Source of the DNA: Rotaria macrura
Taxonomy: Eukaryota > Rotifera > Eurotatoria > Philodinida > Philodinidae
Assembly (NCBI GenBank): GCA_900239685.1
Contig: OENT01000002.1
Span: 248,001-312,000 of the forward strand
DNA length: 64,000 nucleotides
Reading direction: 5' to 3'
A program made the position numbers and the translations under genes. Under the pieces are notes generated by a model, which searched no databases, had not been told where the DNA came from, and was given only the letters and a program-made list of their open reading frames with translations. Below, piece by piece: positions 52,523 to 64,000 of this stretch (its first letter is position 1; each line of letters opens with the position of its first letter).

Positions 52523-54652
52523 TTCTCTACAAGTAAAGATAGTGTGTTTTTATAAAATACTAAGACTTTAAAACCAAGATGTCGATCGAAATATAGTCTG
52601 TCACATTCACACTGTTGAATCTGCCAAGATGATTACCGACGTACTATAAACCTACTTATAAACCGTCTATGCATACACACAGAACTATGTTTAAATAGTT
52701 CTACTTATTTTTGAACTTTTCACAACGGAATAATACTGTTTGTGGTTCAAATGATTCTCTCATATAATTTCTTTTCTGAATGGACTCATTGATGGATCGT
52801 TTAATGCTTAGGAAATCATAAATTTTATTCAAATATGATTCGCATGATGATCATTGCATGACTTTGATGTGTAGAAAAAAAAAGAATACTATTATGTTTT
52901 CTTTTGCCTATTAAAATTTATTATCTACCTAAACCTACTGGTTTGAAAAAAGTCGACGTACATTTTCCTCAAAACTATATCAAGTATAGCGATTGTACGA
53001 ATACGTATCGATATGAAGAACTAAATAGTTTAACAGAGAATTGTTTTATTCTGTATCTTATTGATTCATGAAACGTCATTTAAAGCAATGCTGTAACAAA
53101 ACAAGAATTTCATTGCTGCTTCAAATGTGCACTCCATAATACATGATGAGTTATGAATGGATTATAAGTATTTTCCATTGTCTCTAATTACATTGTTTAA
53201 TAAAGTAATCGTTAAATAAACATAGACGCAGAATTTGGTGTCAAATTTTCGAATGAAGATAAGAAATCAGAAGGAACTATATTTTACTCTAGTCATATAT
53301 GCATGAAGAACTACAGTTGGATTTTACTTAATTATGAATAGACTTGAAATTACAATGAAATCTTATGATTTTGTCGAATAGGCTCAGAAATCGAAAAGAA
53401 TGTCGTAAATTTAAATAAGAAAAAGAATTGATCAGTAAAAACAATACAATCCACTATTTAACTAAATGTTGTGCTATTAAAATTTCTATAAGTTCACAAC
53501 GTTTTTATGAATGAAACATGAATCTTGACTTCATGAAAATTGACTCGAGGATTGAAGACAAATATTATTTAACTCATGAAACACTTAAGAAGTCTAATCT
53601 CATAACAAGTATAGCTAAAACTATAACATCCGCCAGTATCTTTGTACTCTGAGGCATGTACTGACTATTCGTATACGAATGAAAAATTATACTACGTATT
53701 CGTGATGCTTCTTGTGTTAAGATTTGAGAAAATCCTCATATAGAATTTTTTCCTAGATTCTTCATTGTTGTTACGTCAATTTTTGTAAGGACAGAACGAT
53801 CACATTTACGTTAATAAATGAAAACTTTATGCGACTTGACCTGAATCTGAAAGTAAGTGCATCAAATTTTAATGATTGCCATTATTTGAAGATGAATGTC
53901 ATGAAACTTTATGAAAATAAACTCGTATATCTCGATAGTTTTTTAGCATGTGTCATTATAAAAAGCTTAATGGACAAGAAAATGGATCGATTTCAATTAA
54001 TACTATAATAACCGATAAATTTCCGACACCACACTCAAGAATAGAATGCTCATCTACTGTAGTTATTTACAATGATGAGTGTGTCACACGCGAATTCAAT
54101 AGTAAATCTTTTGCTAAAACAGATATGTCAGATGTTGAGAAGCGGGGTTCATAATCAATTAAGTCTGCAGCGATAATTAATATACTTGATTCATAGTTTT
54201 AAATCATGGAAGACTAATAAAAAACATATGTGCTAATCGATACGAAATCGAATAAAACAGATATGCCTCCTGCATGGATTTCTTTCTCTCAATCCGCATA
54301 ATAATAATGCATGAAATTTATAATGAATTCAAATTAACGGCATGTACGTATATAAGAAAAGAATACTAAATTTTAAGTCATTACCAAGCCTATCTAACTG
54401 TATTAAGTAGTAGTAAGGAATAGTTTTCAATGTATAATCTAATGACGTACATGCATGTATAGTCTAATTGAATAATTCTATAGTTAGTTTAAAAAGAATT
54501 CGATGCGTGCATGTTTTAACGCTTGTAAAAAAGGTTTTCTTTGAAATGCCAAAGTAAAAAAAAATATATATATAAATATTAAAGGGTGTATTAATTACAG
54601 AAAAAGAAGTATAATTGTACTAATTCGTAATGAAAGTAATAAGTACTATCGA
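52523..54652. other. Non-coding spacer
   Basis: No gene found. The plus-strand frame 53948-54154 has no domain, signal or splice context. Confidence 0.4.
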
Positions 54653-54861
54653 ATGGATGGAAAAAGGCAGAAAGGGAAAAATTTCGAAAATCAAAATGTC
54701 GAAAACAAGAATATGAGATGAAAATTAATACTTAACGTTGAATTGCGGGTGAGAGAGAGACTTGTACTTCGATATACTCTCGTTTTCGACATTTCTATCC
54801 ATCTACATTAGTATTATTTTTATTTTCGATATTTTTCATTTCTTCCTCTTTCCATCATACC
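54653..54861. repeat. Small degenerate inverted repeat
   Basis: The stretch GATGGAAAAAGGCAGAAAGG near 54655 is an imperfect complement of the stretch ending CCTCTTTCCATC near 54856. Inside it, AATGTCGAAAACAAG (about 54696) pairs with CTCGTTTTCGACATT (about 54780). Arms are about 60-70 bp and gapped. It may be an old MITE. A GAGAGAGAGA tract lies in the loop. Confidence 0.45.
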
Positions 54862-56420
54862 TTACTATCTACTCAATCATATTTGCACTATGCTTCACAA
54901 TTTCAATCAACTTAAATTTATATGCTGCTAGCCTTTGATGAAAAAGTGTTTGGGATGATTTCCGTACCAATTGTTTTTGTTTATTCAATCTTGCAAGATA
55001 TAACTAAATTGATAAGATTTGGATTTTTCAAGTACTATCAGTTACATTCTTATTCTTAGTCTTTGCTTTATTAAGACAACGTATTTGAGTAGCCCTATTC
55101 TGTAGAGTATTTCCCTGTGTTACTCCTTGCTTTAGAGAAAAAACTAATGATATACTAATCTGTATAGACAAACTGCAGATCGACAAGATGATCCAATTAA
55201 AGAAGAATCAATATCTTTCTCAAAATAGAAATATTTGACCATACGTGGAAACAGATTTCTGTAGTAGGAAGAACATCTTTCAATTCTCGAAAGAGAATAG
55301 CATCTATTTCGAATGGAGATTTTTTTCGTCACAATTCATGAAAGAAATGTTTCACATAATAATCTATAAGAAACGGCCTTTCATTTGATATAAATAGTTC
55401 ACTGAATGATTTTCGAAGTTAATCGACTTGGTGATCTGCAATCATTTTACAATGAAAATATTAACACACATAAGGCATCTAGAATTGAAATAAAATCTTC
55501 TCTCTCTCACTCTCACTTTCTTTCTGCGAGTGAACAAAAGAAAAACAACAACAGACTCTCACTTTATCACTACTTTAAATCATTTCTTTAAAATACGATT
55601 GTTTTGGGTTGATCTGACAAGTTTTTAATTTTCATCTTGCTTTATATTTGGTATTAATCCCTTGTCTAAATATCCTACTGTTTTAAAATTACGACTACAT
55701 AAGAAATAATAACGTTAACATAATGAACGTTTAACTGCACATTCACAAGTCTACCTGAACTACTGATGTATGCTTAGTGGTCTCATACTTTTTCGGTGGT
55801 TCAAGTTACCTGTGGCTTTTATTCAACAAAATTATAGGAAAAGAATCTTAAACAATTTGTATATACGTGATTCAATTGCAATTCTGTATTGCCATAATTA
55901 CTATTCATTCTTTCCACATAAGCAAAAGCTGTTAAACTGTTCGGATTTACTTACTATACGCACATGATAGAAGAATCAATTTCGAAGCAACTAATCAAAA
56001 CATTCTTGCCTCAGGAAATGAAAGCACGTTCATATGTGTCAAAATACTTACACCAAAACTCGAGTCAGAAAAAAGTAGAAGATGCTTACCAAACATTCTC
56101 GAACGATGAGTATGAAAGTATGTGAAAAATACTCGTCAAGATAAATTTTTACTCGAATTAATTATCGTTTCAATAGATTTTTTTGACAAGTTCAACAAAC
56201 ATGATTCAACCATAGCTTATTAAAATGTTTTAGACAGGCTCGCCTAAAGAATTACAATATAGTCATTTTGTTCTAACCTAACTGATCTATTTAACTTGAG
56301 TGTAGTAAATACGATCTGTGTGCTGTTTGAAACAGAAGACAATTTCCTTTCAGATATTGAAGAAAAAAAATGTCCTACCAGAGCGGTATCTGCGGGGAAC
56401 AATGTTAGAACTGGATAACG
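54862..56420. other. Non-coding spacer
   Basis: No supported gene. It contains a pyrimidine-rich tract at about 55500-55525 (TCTCTCTCTCACTCTCAC). Confidence 0.4.
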
Positions 56421-58440
56421 GACGGGGCAAAAGTTTTGCATTAATTTTGTTTTTGATATAGTACTGTAAGGATCTCGGAAAGAGTTTATCCTTTTATTTT
56501 CTTAAAAAGAGCATAGTGTCTTGTGCAAAAATATTCAAATGAATATCATTAAAAAAGCTTGATAGAGACTACAGAAACTTCAGAATATAATGCATTGAAA
56601 AAAAACTTCCGCAACTTTTTTTGAAGTTGTAAAATATTTCATTTAATGGGGTCATTCTTATTTTTGATACTTCTTATCCGAATTTTACAAGGTACGACTA
56701 ATCAAGTTTAGTAGCACAAAAAAGAATCTCTTAATACTTTTATAACGGCTGCGACAAAACCCTTTAATAATATCGTTTGATGTCTGCATTTTTCATCAAT
56801 CTCAATCACAGTCGGAAAAAGAAATTGTATATTCCATATGAAAATCAAAGCTTGACGAGTCCTCTATCGCGTGTTATTACTTGAAATAGGACTCAGATTT
56901 TTTGTAGAATGTTAAATCAAACATTGCTCTTTATCGTGTTAGAAGCCATAAATCCGCAAAATAAAACTTTTTTAATGATCTACTCTTCTGTTTATTCTTC
57001 GGTGTACTAAACTAATTATTTTAACACTGCATCAAGGTCTTTTATTTAATGAAGAACTATCTATATGAGTGAATTGCAACTTTTTGGTACAATTGGAGCA
57101 AAACAATGAAAGCAGTCCAAAATTGTTTTTGAGCAGAACATATCATTCTGCTCTACGTTAATACTGCACAGTAAAATTTTCCCAGCACTTTATAGAGTAT
57201 TTAAGGGAGATGCAACTCAGACAAATATTTGATTTTTCTCACGAGTATTATTTGTTACTAAATAAGGCTTTATATTACCTACGTTTATAGAGGAATGTTT
57301 CGAATGGGTAGGATAATTCTTGCATTTATTATTACCCCCAACAAAATTTGATAAAAATCTGATAAGTATTAAAAAAATAAATCAAATGTGCATATCTGAA
57401 TTTAAACGATAAATAAAATACTCTACCACATTAAGAGTAAAACTAACGCATAATTTTCCATTCTTGTGTGTATTCAACTTAGAGAATGTTTCCAAATGAA
57501 ATGAATCGAATATTATTTTAAACGCAATTCAATTTGACAAATTGGATTATTCCTAGTATGGTTTAAAGTTTGTTTTACGAAAAATGTCCTTCCCTATTTA
57601 GCCATACGATATAAATTTCTCCCTAATAGAATAAGATCGTTATTTTAGAGAGGAAATAATTCTTAAGGCAAAATGAGTTTTAGCAGTTGTTTACTAATAT
57701 AGTTCTTTATCTTCTGGATACCATCGTTCTCCTTCATCATGTTTGCCCTAGAATAAAGTTGGAGTACAGTTTTCTCCTACACAAAAGTGACGAAGTATTT
57801 GGCATAAAATGTCGCAGACGAAACACCATAAATAGAAAAGGATGGTAGCGAACGAGGTATAAAAATTAGAAGAACACTTAACACTCTACAAAATTGACTA
57901 TTCTTTATTTTTTTCTTTCCTTGGACTCCTCAAAAAAGTTCAGTTTTTGGTATATCTGACTGTAGCATATGATTTTTTCACCCTACACGTCTCATAATTT
58001 CGGGACACTAAGAACTGAAGAACCAAAATTTAGTGCAGCAGCGGGACACTGCAAGACCAGAAAAATTTAAAAACATTGTCGAAATCAATTAAAAGAAACA
58101 AAAGTGATTAGCGAAATATAGTTAAAACCTCAACGGTACCAACAAGTTGGAATCCCTCACATACATGATTCTCAAAAATACCACAGCATGATGCGAGAAA
58201 AGCTCAAACGAATATTTTCGGATAAAAAAATTTTGAACAAAGTTGCGCGAATCGTTTTTCGATGCTTTGTATTCTGAAATTTCTGTAGTCTCTATCAAGC
58301 TTTTTCAATGATATTCATTTGAATACTTTTGCCCTAGACGCTATGCTCTTTCTAAAATAATAAAAAGATAAACTCTCTCAGAGATTCCCTTGCAGTACTA
58401 TATCAAAATCAAAAGTAGTGTAGAACTTTTGCCCCCACCA
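56421..58440. mobile_element. Non-autonomous DNA element with about 200-bp terminal inverted repeats
   Basis: The left end (about 56421-56625) begins GGGGCAAAAGTTTTGCATTA. The right end (about 58242-58440) closes GAACTTTTGCCCCC, its complement. Shared blocks include TGATATAGTACTG / CAGTACTATATCA and AAAGAGCATAG / CTATGCTCTTT, plus a long stretch, AAGCTTGATAGAGACTACAGAAA, with its complement near 58280 (written in part in each arm). About 1.6 kb of unique AT-rich DNA lies between the repeats and has no transposase ORF. Long TIRs around a non-coding interior fit a deletion derivative or MITE-like DNA transposon of unknown superfamily. Confidence 0.75.
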
Positions 58441-59050
58441 GTCATCTTATCATGCATGCTTCAACCGTCTAAAGATTGTACACTGAACTAGCGGATAATG
58501 CTTTTTTCATATTCCTTCTCTTCTAGGGGTGTAAAATCGAAGGGTTTCATAGATTAGTGTGTCATCATTTCATAGAACGTGTCCTCTGAAAGGAAGAAAA
58601 CTTGATAAATTTGATTCACATCACTTTATTGAACATTTCCTCTCCTTCCGGAATAAAAGACTCGGGGTGTTCAACTGTGCCTAAGAGGGAAAATTTTTCA
58701 ATAAGATCTTCTATTATTTTCCTTTTAATTTCACAATTCTTAATTTAAAATTTGTTACGAAAAATTGGAATAATCTTTAAGATTCAACATGGAGTTTTCC
58801 ACTTTTAAAAACCTAGCATCAGTTCTAAATACATTCTCTTAAGATTATCGGCTGAAAATCAGACATGTTTTGGTGTATTTTCTCTACTTACTGTTGTTGG
58901 TTTTGAAAAAACTAATGAATTAAAGCATCATCTTCTATCAGACTCAGTGCATATTTTCTTCAGGTGGTCTTCTGTTGTGGATGTGTGGGATGGAGTTTAT
59001 ACGACTTTTAACTTTCGAAACAAACTAATCAAATCTTCCATACGAATAAT
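58441..59050. other. Non-coding spacer
   Basis: I see no gene or clear repeat here; it separates two inverted-repeat structures. Confidence 0.35.
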
Positions 59051-61694
59051 TATCGAAATTACATACGCTCATGATAATATGACTTCTCTTCTCTCGTTCT
59101 TTTATTTCATCATTTCAACTAAGTGTTACATAACCTTTACAGAAAACAACATCAACAGTTTTTCGACGACGAATCCTTTCAAATGTTATATCATTTTCAT
59201 TATTCAATTCCACACATCGAAATTTACATATCTATGAACCTTGATCCATTTCACAAAGTCGTTTGTCACATACGTCTTTTTATTACATTTGAACTATATT
59301 TTTATGTGCTATCGAGAAAAAAACTGAATGTCTCGCTATTGATTTTTTTAGAAAGTTCTAGGATTCTGTTTTCATGATTAAAACCAAAAATTGTACGGAA
59401 AACGGAAAGTACACACGATGGATTACATGTTCTATACGTTTGCAAAGCAAAGTAGAATATATGAAATCTTGTGTAGATAGGCGTGTAGGAAAGATTTGAC
59501 ATTTTAAGAACATTTTGTTTTTCTATCATTTTTATTTAGAAAGGACATTTCTGAATTAGCTTAGGGTATTTCCAGGACATGGAAGTGAATGAGATGAAGG
59601 GCACGTGCTTATTTTGAAGTCAAATTTTGACAGACATTGTCTTAAATGATCCAGTGCCAGTTCAACAGTAGATGAAACAAAGATAATAGTTTCGAATAGT
59701 GTACATCACACTCTACAGAGAAAATATGACCCTAAACACTAATTGATATGTGCCGTACAATAGTATATTGATGAGAATGTCGATTATAAGAAAATAATTT
59801 AGGGAGAGATTTTAACAACTCACGACAGTATACGTATTAGATCTCAACACTGCCTCGGAGTCGAAGCAATATCTGTCAATAGCTATTATTAGATTTTCAT
59901 TATCAGTAACACATTTGAAGAAGATTTTTAATGATATATTTTTTCATCAAAATGACATTGAAAATTGAAGATTTTATATCATGCCTAGTTTTGGTCTCAT
60001 GCAAACCAAGAAACAGTGTTCCCTTCTCATTTGAGAAGTATACTTAAAGAACGTCTAAGATAAAATCATAAGACTCACCTTGAGAATTACCTATTTTCAG
60101 GTGTTGTCAACAATCTTTGAAAGTCACTGTAACATGGAATTTTTATTATTGTATAACGAATATCAAAATTGCTGAACATGTTTGAGATGCTATTATACAA
60201 TGATAACTGTATGCCGATCAATTAAGTTTGATATAAGTTTCTTGTAAGACGTCGATTACGAGATGTAAGAAAGAACTAAGTCATTTTATTTGTCTAAATA
60301 TCATAAAAGAATACTGTATTCGTGAGCGAAATTCTATTACTAAAAATTCTATTATAAGTAGACGAAACAAATGAACGATTGAACAGCCATCTCAAATGTA
60401 TGATCACAGAGTTCAATGGGAATTACTATCAGCATTATACTTTTATTTATAAAACTAGGATTCTCTTGAAAGTAAATGCATTTTCAGATTAAATAGAACT
60501 CTGACAATCAGATAGCTTACAGAGTCGCTTATGTTTTCTTCCAACCAATTTGCTATTGAAAGATCATAGTAAATGACTTGTAGACATTTCAGATTAAATG
60601 AGAGGTAAGCATTTTTTAGAATATTTCTTGTTAGGAACTAGATAGGAAGCTAATTGTTTCACTATTTATCCATCGGAAGATATGAAACTGCATCAGAGTA
60701 CAAATACTTTATTTTTCTGACAAGTTATCTGAAGCCTAAGCGCTGATTTAAAAATAAATCATCGCATTCACCTAGGTTTAGAAGGTAATTGTTTCGTCAA
60801 GAAGGAGAAGAAAATAATTTTTCCTGCAGCAACTGCTAAGTACGTGTAAGAGAATGTTGATAAATCTTGATGAGCTCAGTCAACAGTTCTTTTGTACACG
60901 TTGAAGTTAAAATTCTAAAGATTTTTAAAAACTTGATGAATGAGTTTGAAAACATTGTCGGAGAAGTGAAATAGTTGGTGCTTCTGTGTAATTTCACTTT
61001 CTTTTTCAAACTCTGGACCGCACAGATCCCTATTGTGCTACTGTGAAAAATGATTTCGAAAATTTCATCTTTCTCTTAAATTAAAAAAGATCATCAGCAA
61101 TATACTTTGCAATGAAGTCAAAACTAAACTCGTATGAATTAGGTTCGTAATTTACATTGTGTCATCATTTTTGAAGCTCCAAAATATAATGTAGATGTAT
61201 CGGATTTCTGAATAATAATGATAGAAAAACAAAATGTTCTTAAAATGTCAAATCTTTCCTACACGCCTATCTACACAAGATTTCATATATTCTACTTTGC
61301 TTTGCAAACGTATAGAACATGTAATCCATCGTGTGTACTTTCCGTTTTCCGTACAATTTTCGGTTTTAATCATGAAAACAGAATCCTAGAACTTTCTAAA
61401 AAAATCAATAGCGAGACATTCAGTTTTTTTCTCGATAGCACATAAAAATATAGTTCAAATGTAATAAAAAGACGTATGTGACAAACGACTTTGTGAAATG
61501 GATCAAGGTTCATAGATATGTAAATTTCGATGTGTGGAATTGAATAATGAAAATGATATAACATTTGAAAGGATTCGTCGTCGAAAAACTGTTGATGTTG
61601 TTTTCTGTAAAGATTATGTAACACTTAGTTGAAATGATGAAATAAAAGAACAAGAGAAGAGAAGTCATATTATCATGAGCGTATGTAATTGTGA
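59051..61694. repeat. Large inverted duplication, about 490-bp arms about 99% identical
   Basis: The left arm (about 59051-59543) and right arm (about 61203-61694) are reverse complements with only a handful of differences. Examples are CTCTCG against CTCTTG near 59093, and ATAACC against ATAATC near 59129. The same two short frames therefore appear in both arms on opposite strands (59302-59529 minus with 61218-61445 plus; 59123-59377 plus with 61370-61624 minus). They have no recognisable domain and are most likely chance frames. The 1.66-kb interior has no ORF worth reporting. It could be a young long-TIR element, an inverted segmental duplication or, less likely, an assembly artefact. Confidence 0.88.
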
Positions 61695-64000
61695 CAAGTA
61701 TCCATCTACTTAAACGATTACGCTCTTGCATATTCACTTGATGCTCTGAATATTGTTGCTAGACACAATAATTAAGAAACTGTTATGCTGTTTTATTATC
61801 GCTTATCAGTGAATTTTGATCATCGAGGATGTATGATCTCTATGTTGTATGCGACTCGTCGTATATGAGGATTACATTATTTTTTATAGAATATGTAAAT
61901 AACTCCCGACTGACTTACAGGGAATAATATCGTTGTTATGAATAAGTTCGGCCAGACTCTTCTCTCTTCATTTTATTACTTTTAATTATTATCTCCGAGT
62001 TATTATTGAAAATGGCTAGTTAATGACTGCAGGTCTTTCTTGCAGTTGATACCATCATGAGGAGGAAAAAAATATCAAAACTCAGCCGAAGGATATCATG
62101 TTGATTGAGATATTTCACTTAAGGCTTTGTTTGTTCTAAACACTAGTCAAACAAAATAGGCGAGTTAATTACTATGCAGTTTGAAAGAATTAATGGAAGT
62201 GAGTGTGAACTATTGAAACATATTTATGGAGACTAAAGATGAGGCAAAAATACCCTGTATTAAATGCTTTTCGGTTTATAAATAATGCACGTCAAAATTA
62301 TGTGCGCATACGATGATACTATACGTTAATAGTATAAGTAGAATATTATCGAGAAACTTTTAACACATCCCATAGCCAAGTAGAAATATTCTCGATTGCT
62401 GAATAATTATTCACTATTCGTGGCTATGAAATAGTGTACAACTTAAAAAGTTTATAGGTCCCGTTAAAAATTCGTCTAGTCGTGTTCATCAGTTAATAAT
62501 GAGAGAATATCTTCATTTCTAAGCTGAAGAATAGCCCATTAAAATGTTAGTAAATACCTTGTCAAGCGGTACATTAATACAGATGCTTGAAATCGTATAT
62601 ATATTACTAGACTTCGTATACAAGTTAATCATCTCCTTATCTTATCAGAGTGTGTGCTGTAGACACCAGAAGTTTTTGAAATTTTAATTATTGGATATTG
62701 AAACAACGGGATAGGGAAGAAAGAAATTATTTAAACGTCATATATTTGAAGTCTACTTTGAGCCTGCATTCAATATTTCATTAAACTAAAATGAATTCAA
62801 ACAATCTTAATGTTTAAGATTCATTCAGAATATAAACTGATCTCTTTCATTTCATAATAGAAAAACAATACTTGCGATTCTTCATCTAAAGTACGTGAAT
62901 GTTGTAATGCAAAGATGACACTTTAATGAAGTATTTTATAAGCAAGCAAACTTGCTACTTTTAATGGCTTTAAAGATTTGGATTATATTGTTGTTATCGA
63001 AAAAGAGTCATACGGAAAGTAATCAAACGTATGTAATTGAAAAAAACACAGTTCACCTGAGAACATTCCTAGAAAAATGTCGTGAAGGTGAAATATATTA
63101 ATTAGCACTCGTTATGACAGTAATCTAAAAGAAAAACGTAAAGATATGTTGAGTATAGTATAAAAAAAAATACTTGAAAATGACTGAAATTCCTCTTCTC
63201 GTCAAACATGGTATTATATACGCTTAATACTTTTATTACATTTTCAATAAATAATGTGACTAAGATTAGTATAGACACACAGATACACACCTCTATATAC
63301 GTATATGTAACTACCTCAACAATGTATACTGTAACCGACTGAAACACTAGATATGATAGAAAAAACAATTAAGGGACTCTATAGAAGTTTTTTTTTCAGT
63401 ATGAATACATGATGAATTATTTGAAACCTTTAAATCGACAGAAAAAAACGTATAGCTAACAGAAGAAGTAATTCAATAATAATGATGCCTAATCGAAGGT
63501 TTAATATCTGTGTGTGACAAATCGTGAATTATATAATTTTCAATCGAATAAAAGTCCAGAACTAAACTAACGTTTCAAAGTAAAAAAAGATGAATGTTTC
63601 TATACTGAATGGCATTTTTACTATAATATTAAACGTTATTTGAAGCTGAAGATGATCAAACATAGATATATAAATAATTTGTCGTAAATTAATAAATAAG
63701 GAAGCTGATACTACTTTTACGATGCAGATAAAAAGATTTATATTATGTTGTGTAAGAATAGTTTTAAAATTATTCTAGTGATTACAACGTATTTATGACC
63801 AGGAAAGTATATTTCAATGGGAACAGCACAATCAATGACCCGTTGGCTGTATTAGTTTTTAATCATCTCAAAGAATTTTTTTATTCTGAGTCTCAAAAGT
63901 TTTTCTGAAAGATGCTCCGTTCAAATTTTTATAGGATTGTATTATAGGTTTCATCCTCGACTTTCAAAACAAAAACAAATACTTAACAGATAGTATAGTG
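61695..64000. other. Non-coding region to the right edge
   Basis: No splice-supported exon on either strand. The minus frame 63102-63368 is hydrophobic but AT-driven and lacks any family signature. Confidence 0.4.

Noticed and set aside
53948..54154. 68-aa plus-strand frame
   Set aside because: Isolated in repeat-rich non-coding DNA, with no motif and nothing around it to extend it.
59123..59529. Overlapping small frames repeated exactly at 61218-61624
   Set aside because: They are duplicated only because they lie in inverted arms. They overlap on opposite strands and have no domain, so they are chance frames and not genes.
1..64000. tRNA, rRNA, CRISPR or prokaryotic operon signals
   Set aside because: I saw no T-loop/acceptor pattern of a tRNA, no rRNA-like block and no regularly spaced direct repeats. 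The spliced genes show nuclear eukaryotic DNA.

Overview
The window is AT-rich nuclear DNA from an animal. Four multi-exon genes, and the start of a fifth, lie on the minus strand. Their introns are of two kinds: many of about 50-90 bp and a smaller set of 0.6-1.8 kb, nearly all GT-AG. Introns this short, the base composition and the gene families suggest a rotifer (bdelloid or monogonont). That assignment is inference; no marker gene in the window proves it.

Layout, left to right. About 1250-1620 (-): first exons of an unrecognised gene that runs off the left edge. 2240-4607 (-): a Jupiter/HN1 (JPT) family gene in six exons, one of them an 18-nt micro-exon. 7460-30897 (-): a very large polycystin-1 (PKD1) homologue of about 42-43 exons and about 3,700 residues. 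It has a signal peptide, WSC, PKD repeats, REJ, GPS, PLAT and an 11-helix channel region. 36199-37153 (-): a complete four-exon TMEM41-type VTT-domain protein of 258 aa. 38435-45791 (-): a complete 12-exon soluble guanylate cyclase subunit of 733 aa, beta-like, with H-NOX, HNOB-associated, coiled-coil and cyclase domains. I assembled these models by hand, joining exons only where splice sites, reading phase and family similarity agreed. One junction in the PKD1 gene (about 21.4-20.3 kb) is unresolved.

Between PKD1 and TMEM41 lies a 1.4-kb foldback (hairpin) element (32579-33998). From 45.8 kb to the right edge, 18 kb, I find no credible gene. This stretch carries four more large inverted-repeat structures (48627-50051, 51433-52522, 56421-58440, 59051-61694) and a smaller degenerate one (54653-54861). 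None contains a transposase-sized ORF, so they look like non-autonomous foldback or long-TIR DNA elements. Arm divergence ranges from roughly 20-25% to about 1%, which suggests different ages. A MITE-like element of about 130 bp sits in a PKD1 intron.

Functionally, the genes cover a microtubule-associated-type protein, a membrane receptor/channel, an ER scramblase-type protein and a gas-sensing cyclase. Their shared strand is not evidence of co-regulation. I saw no tRNA, rRNA, CRISPR or prokaryotic signal.
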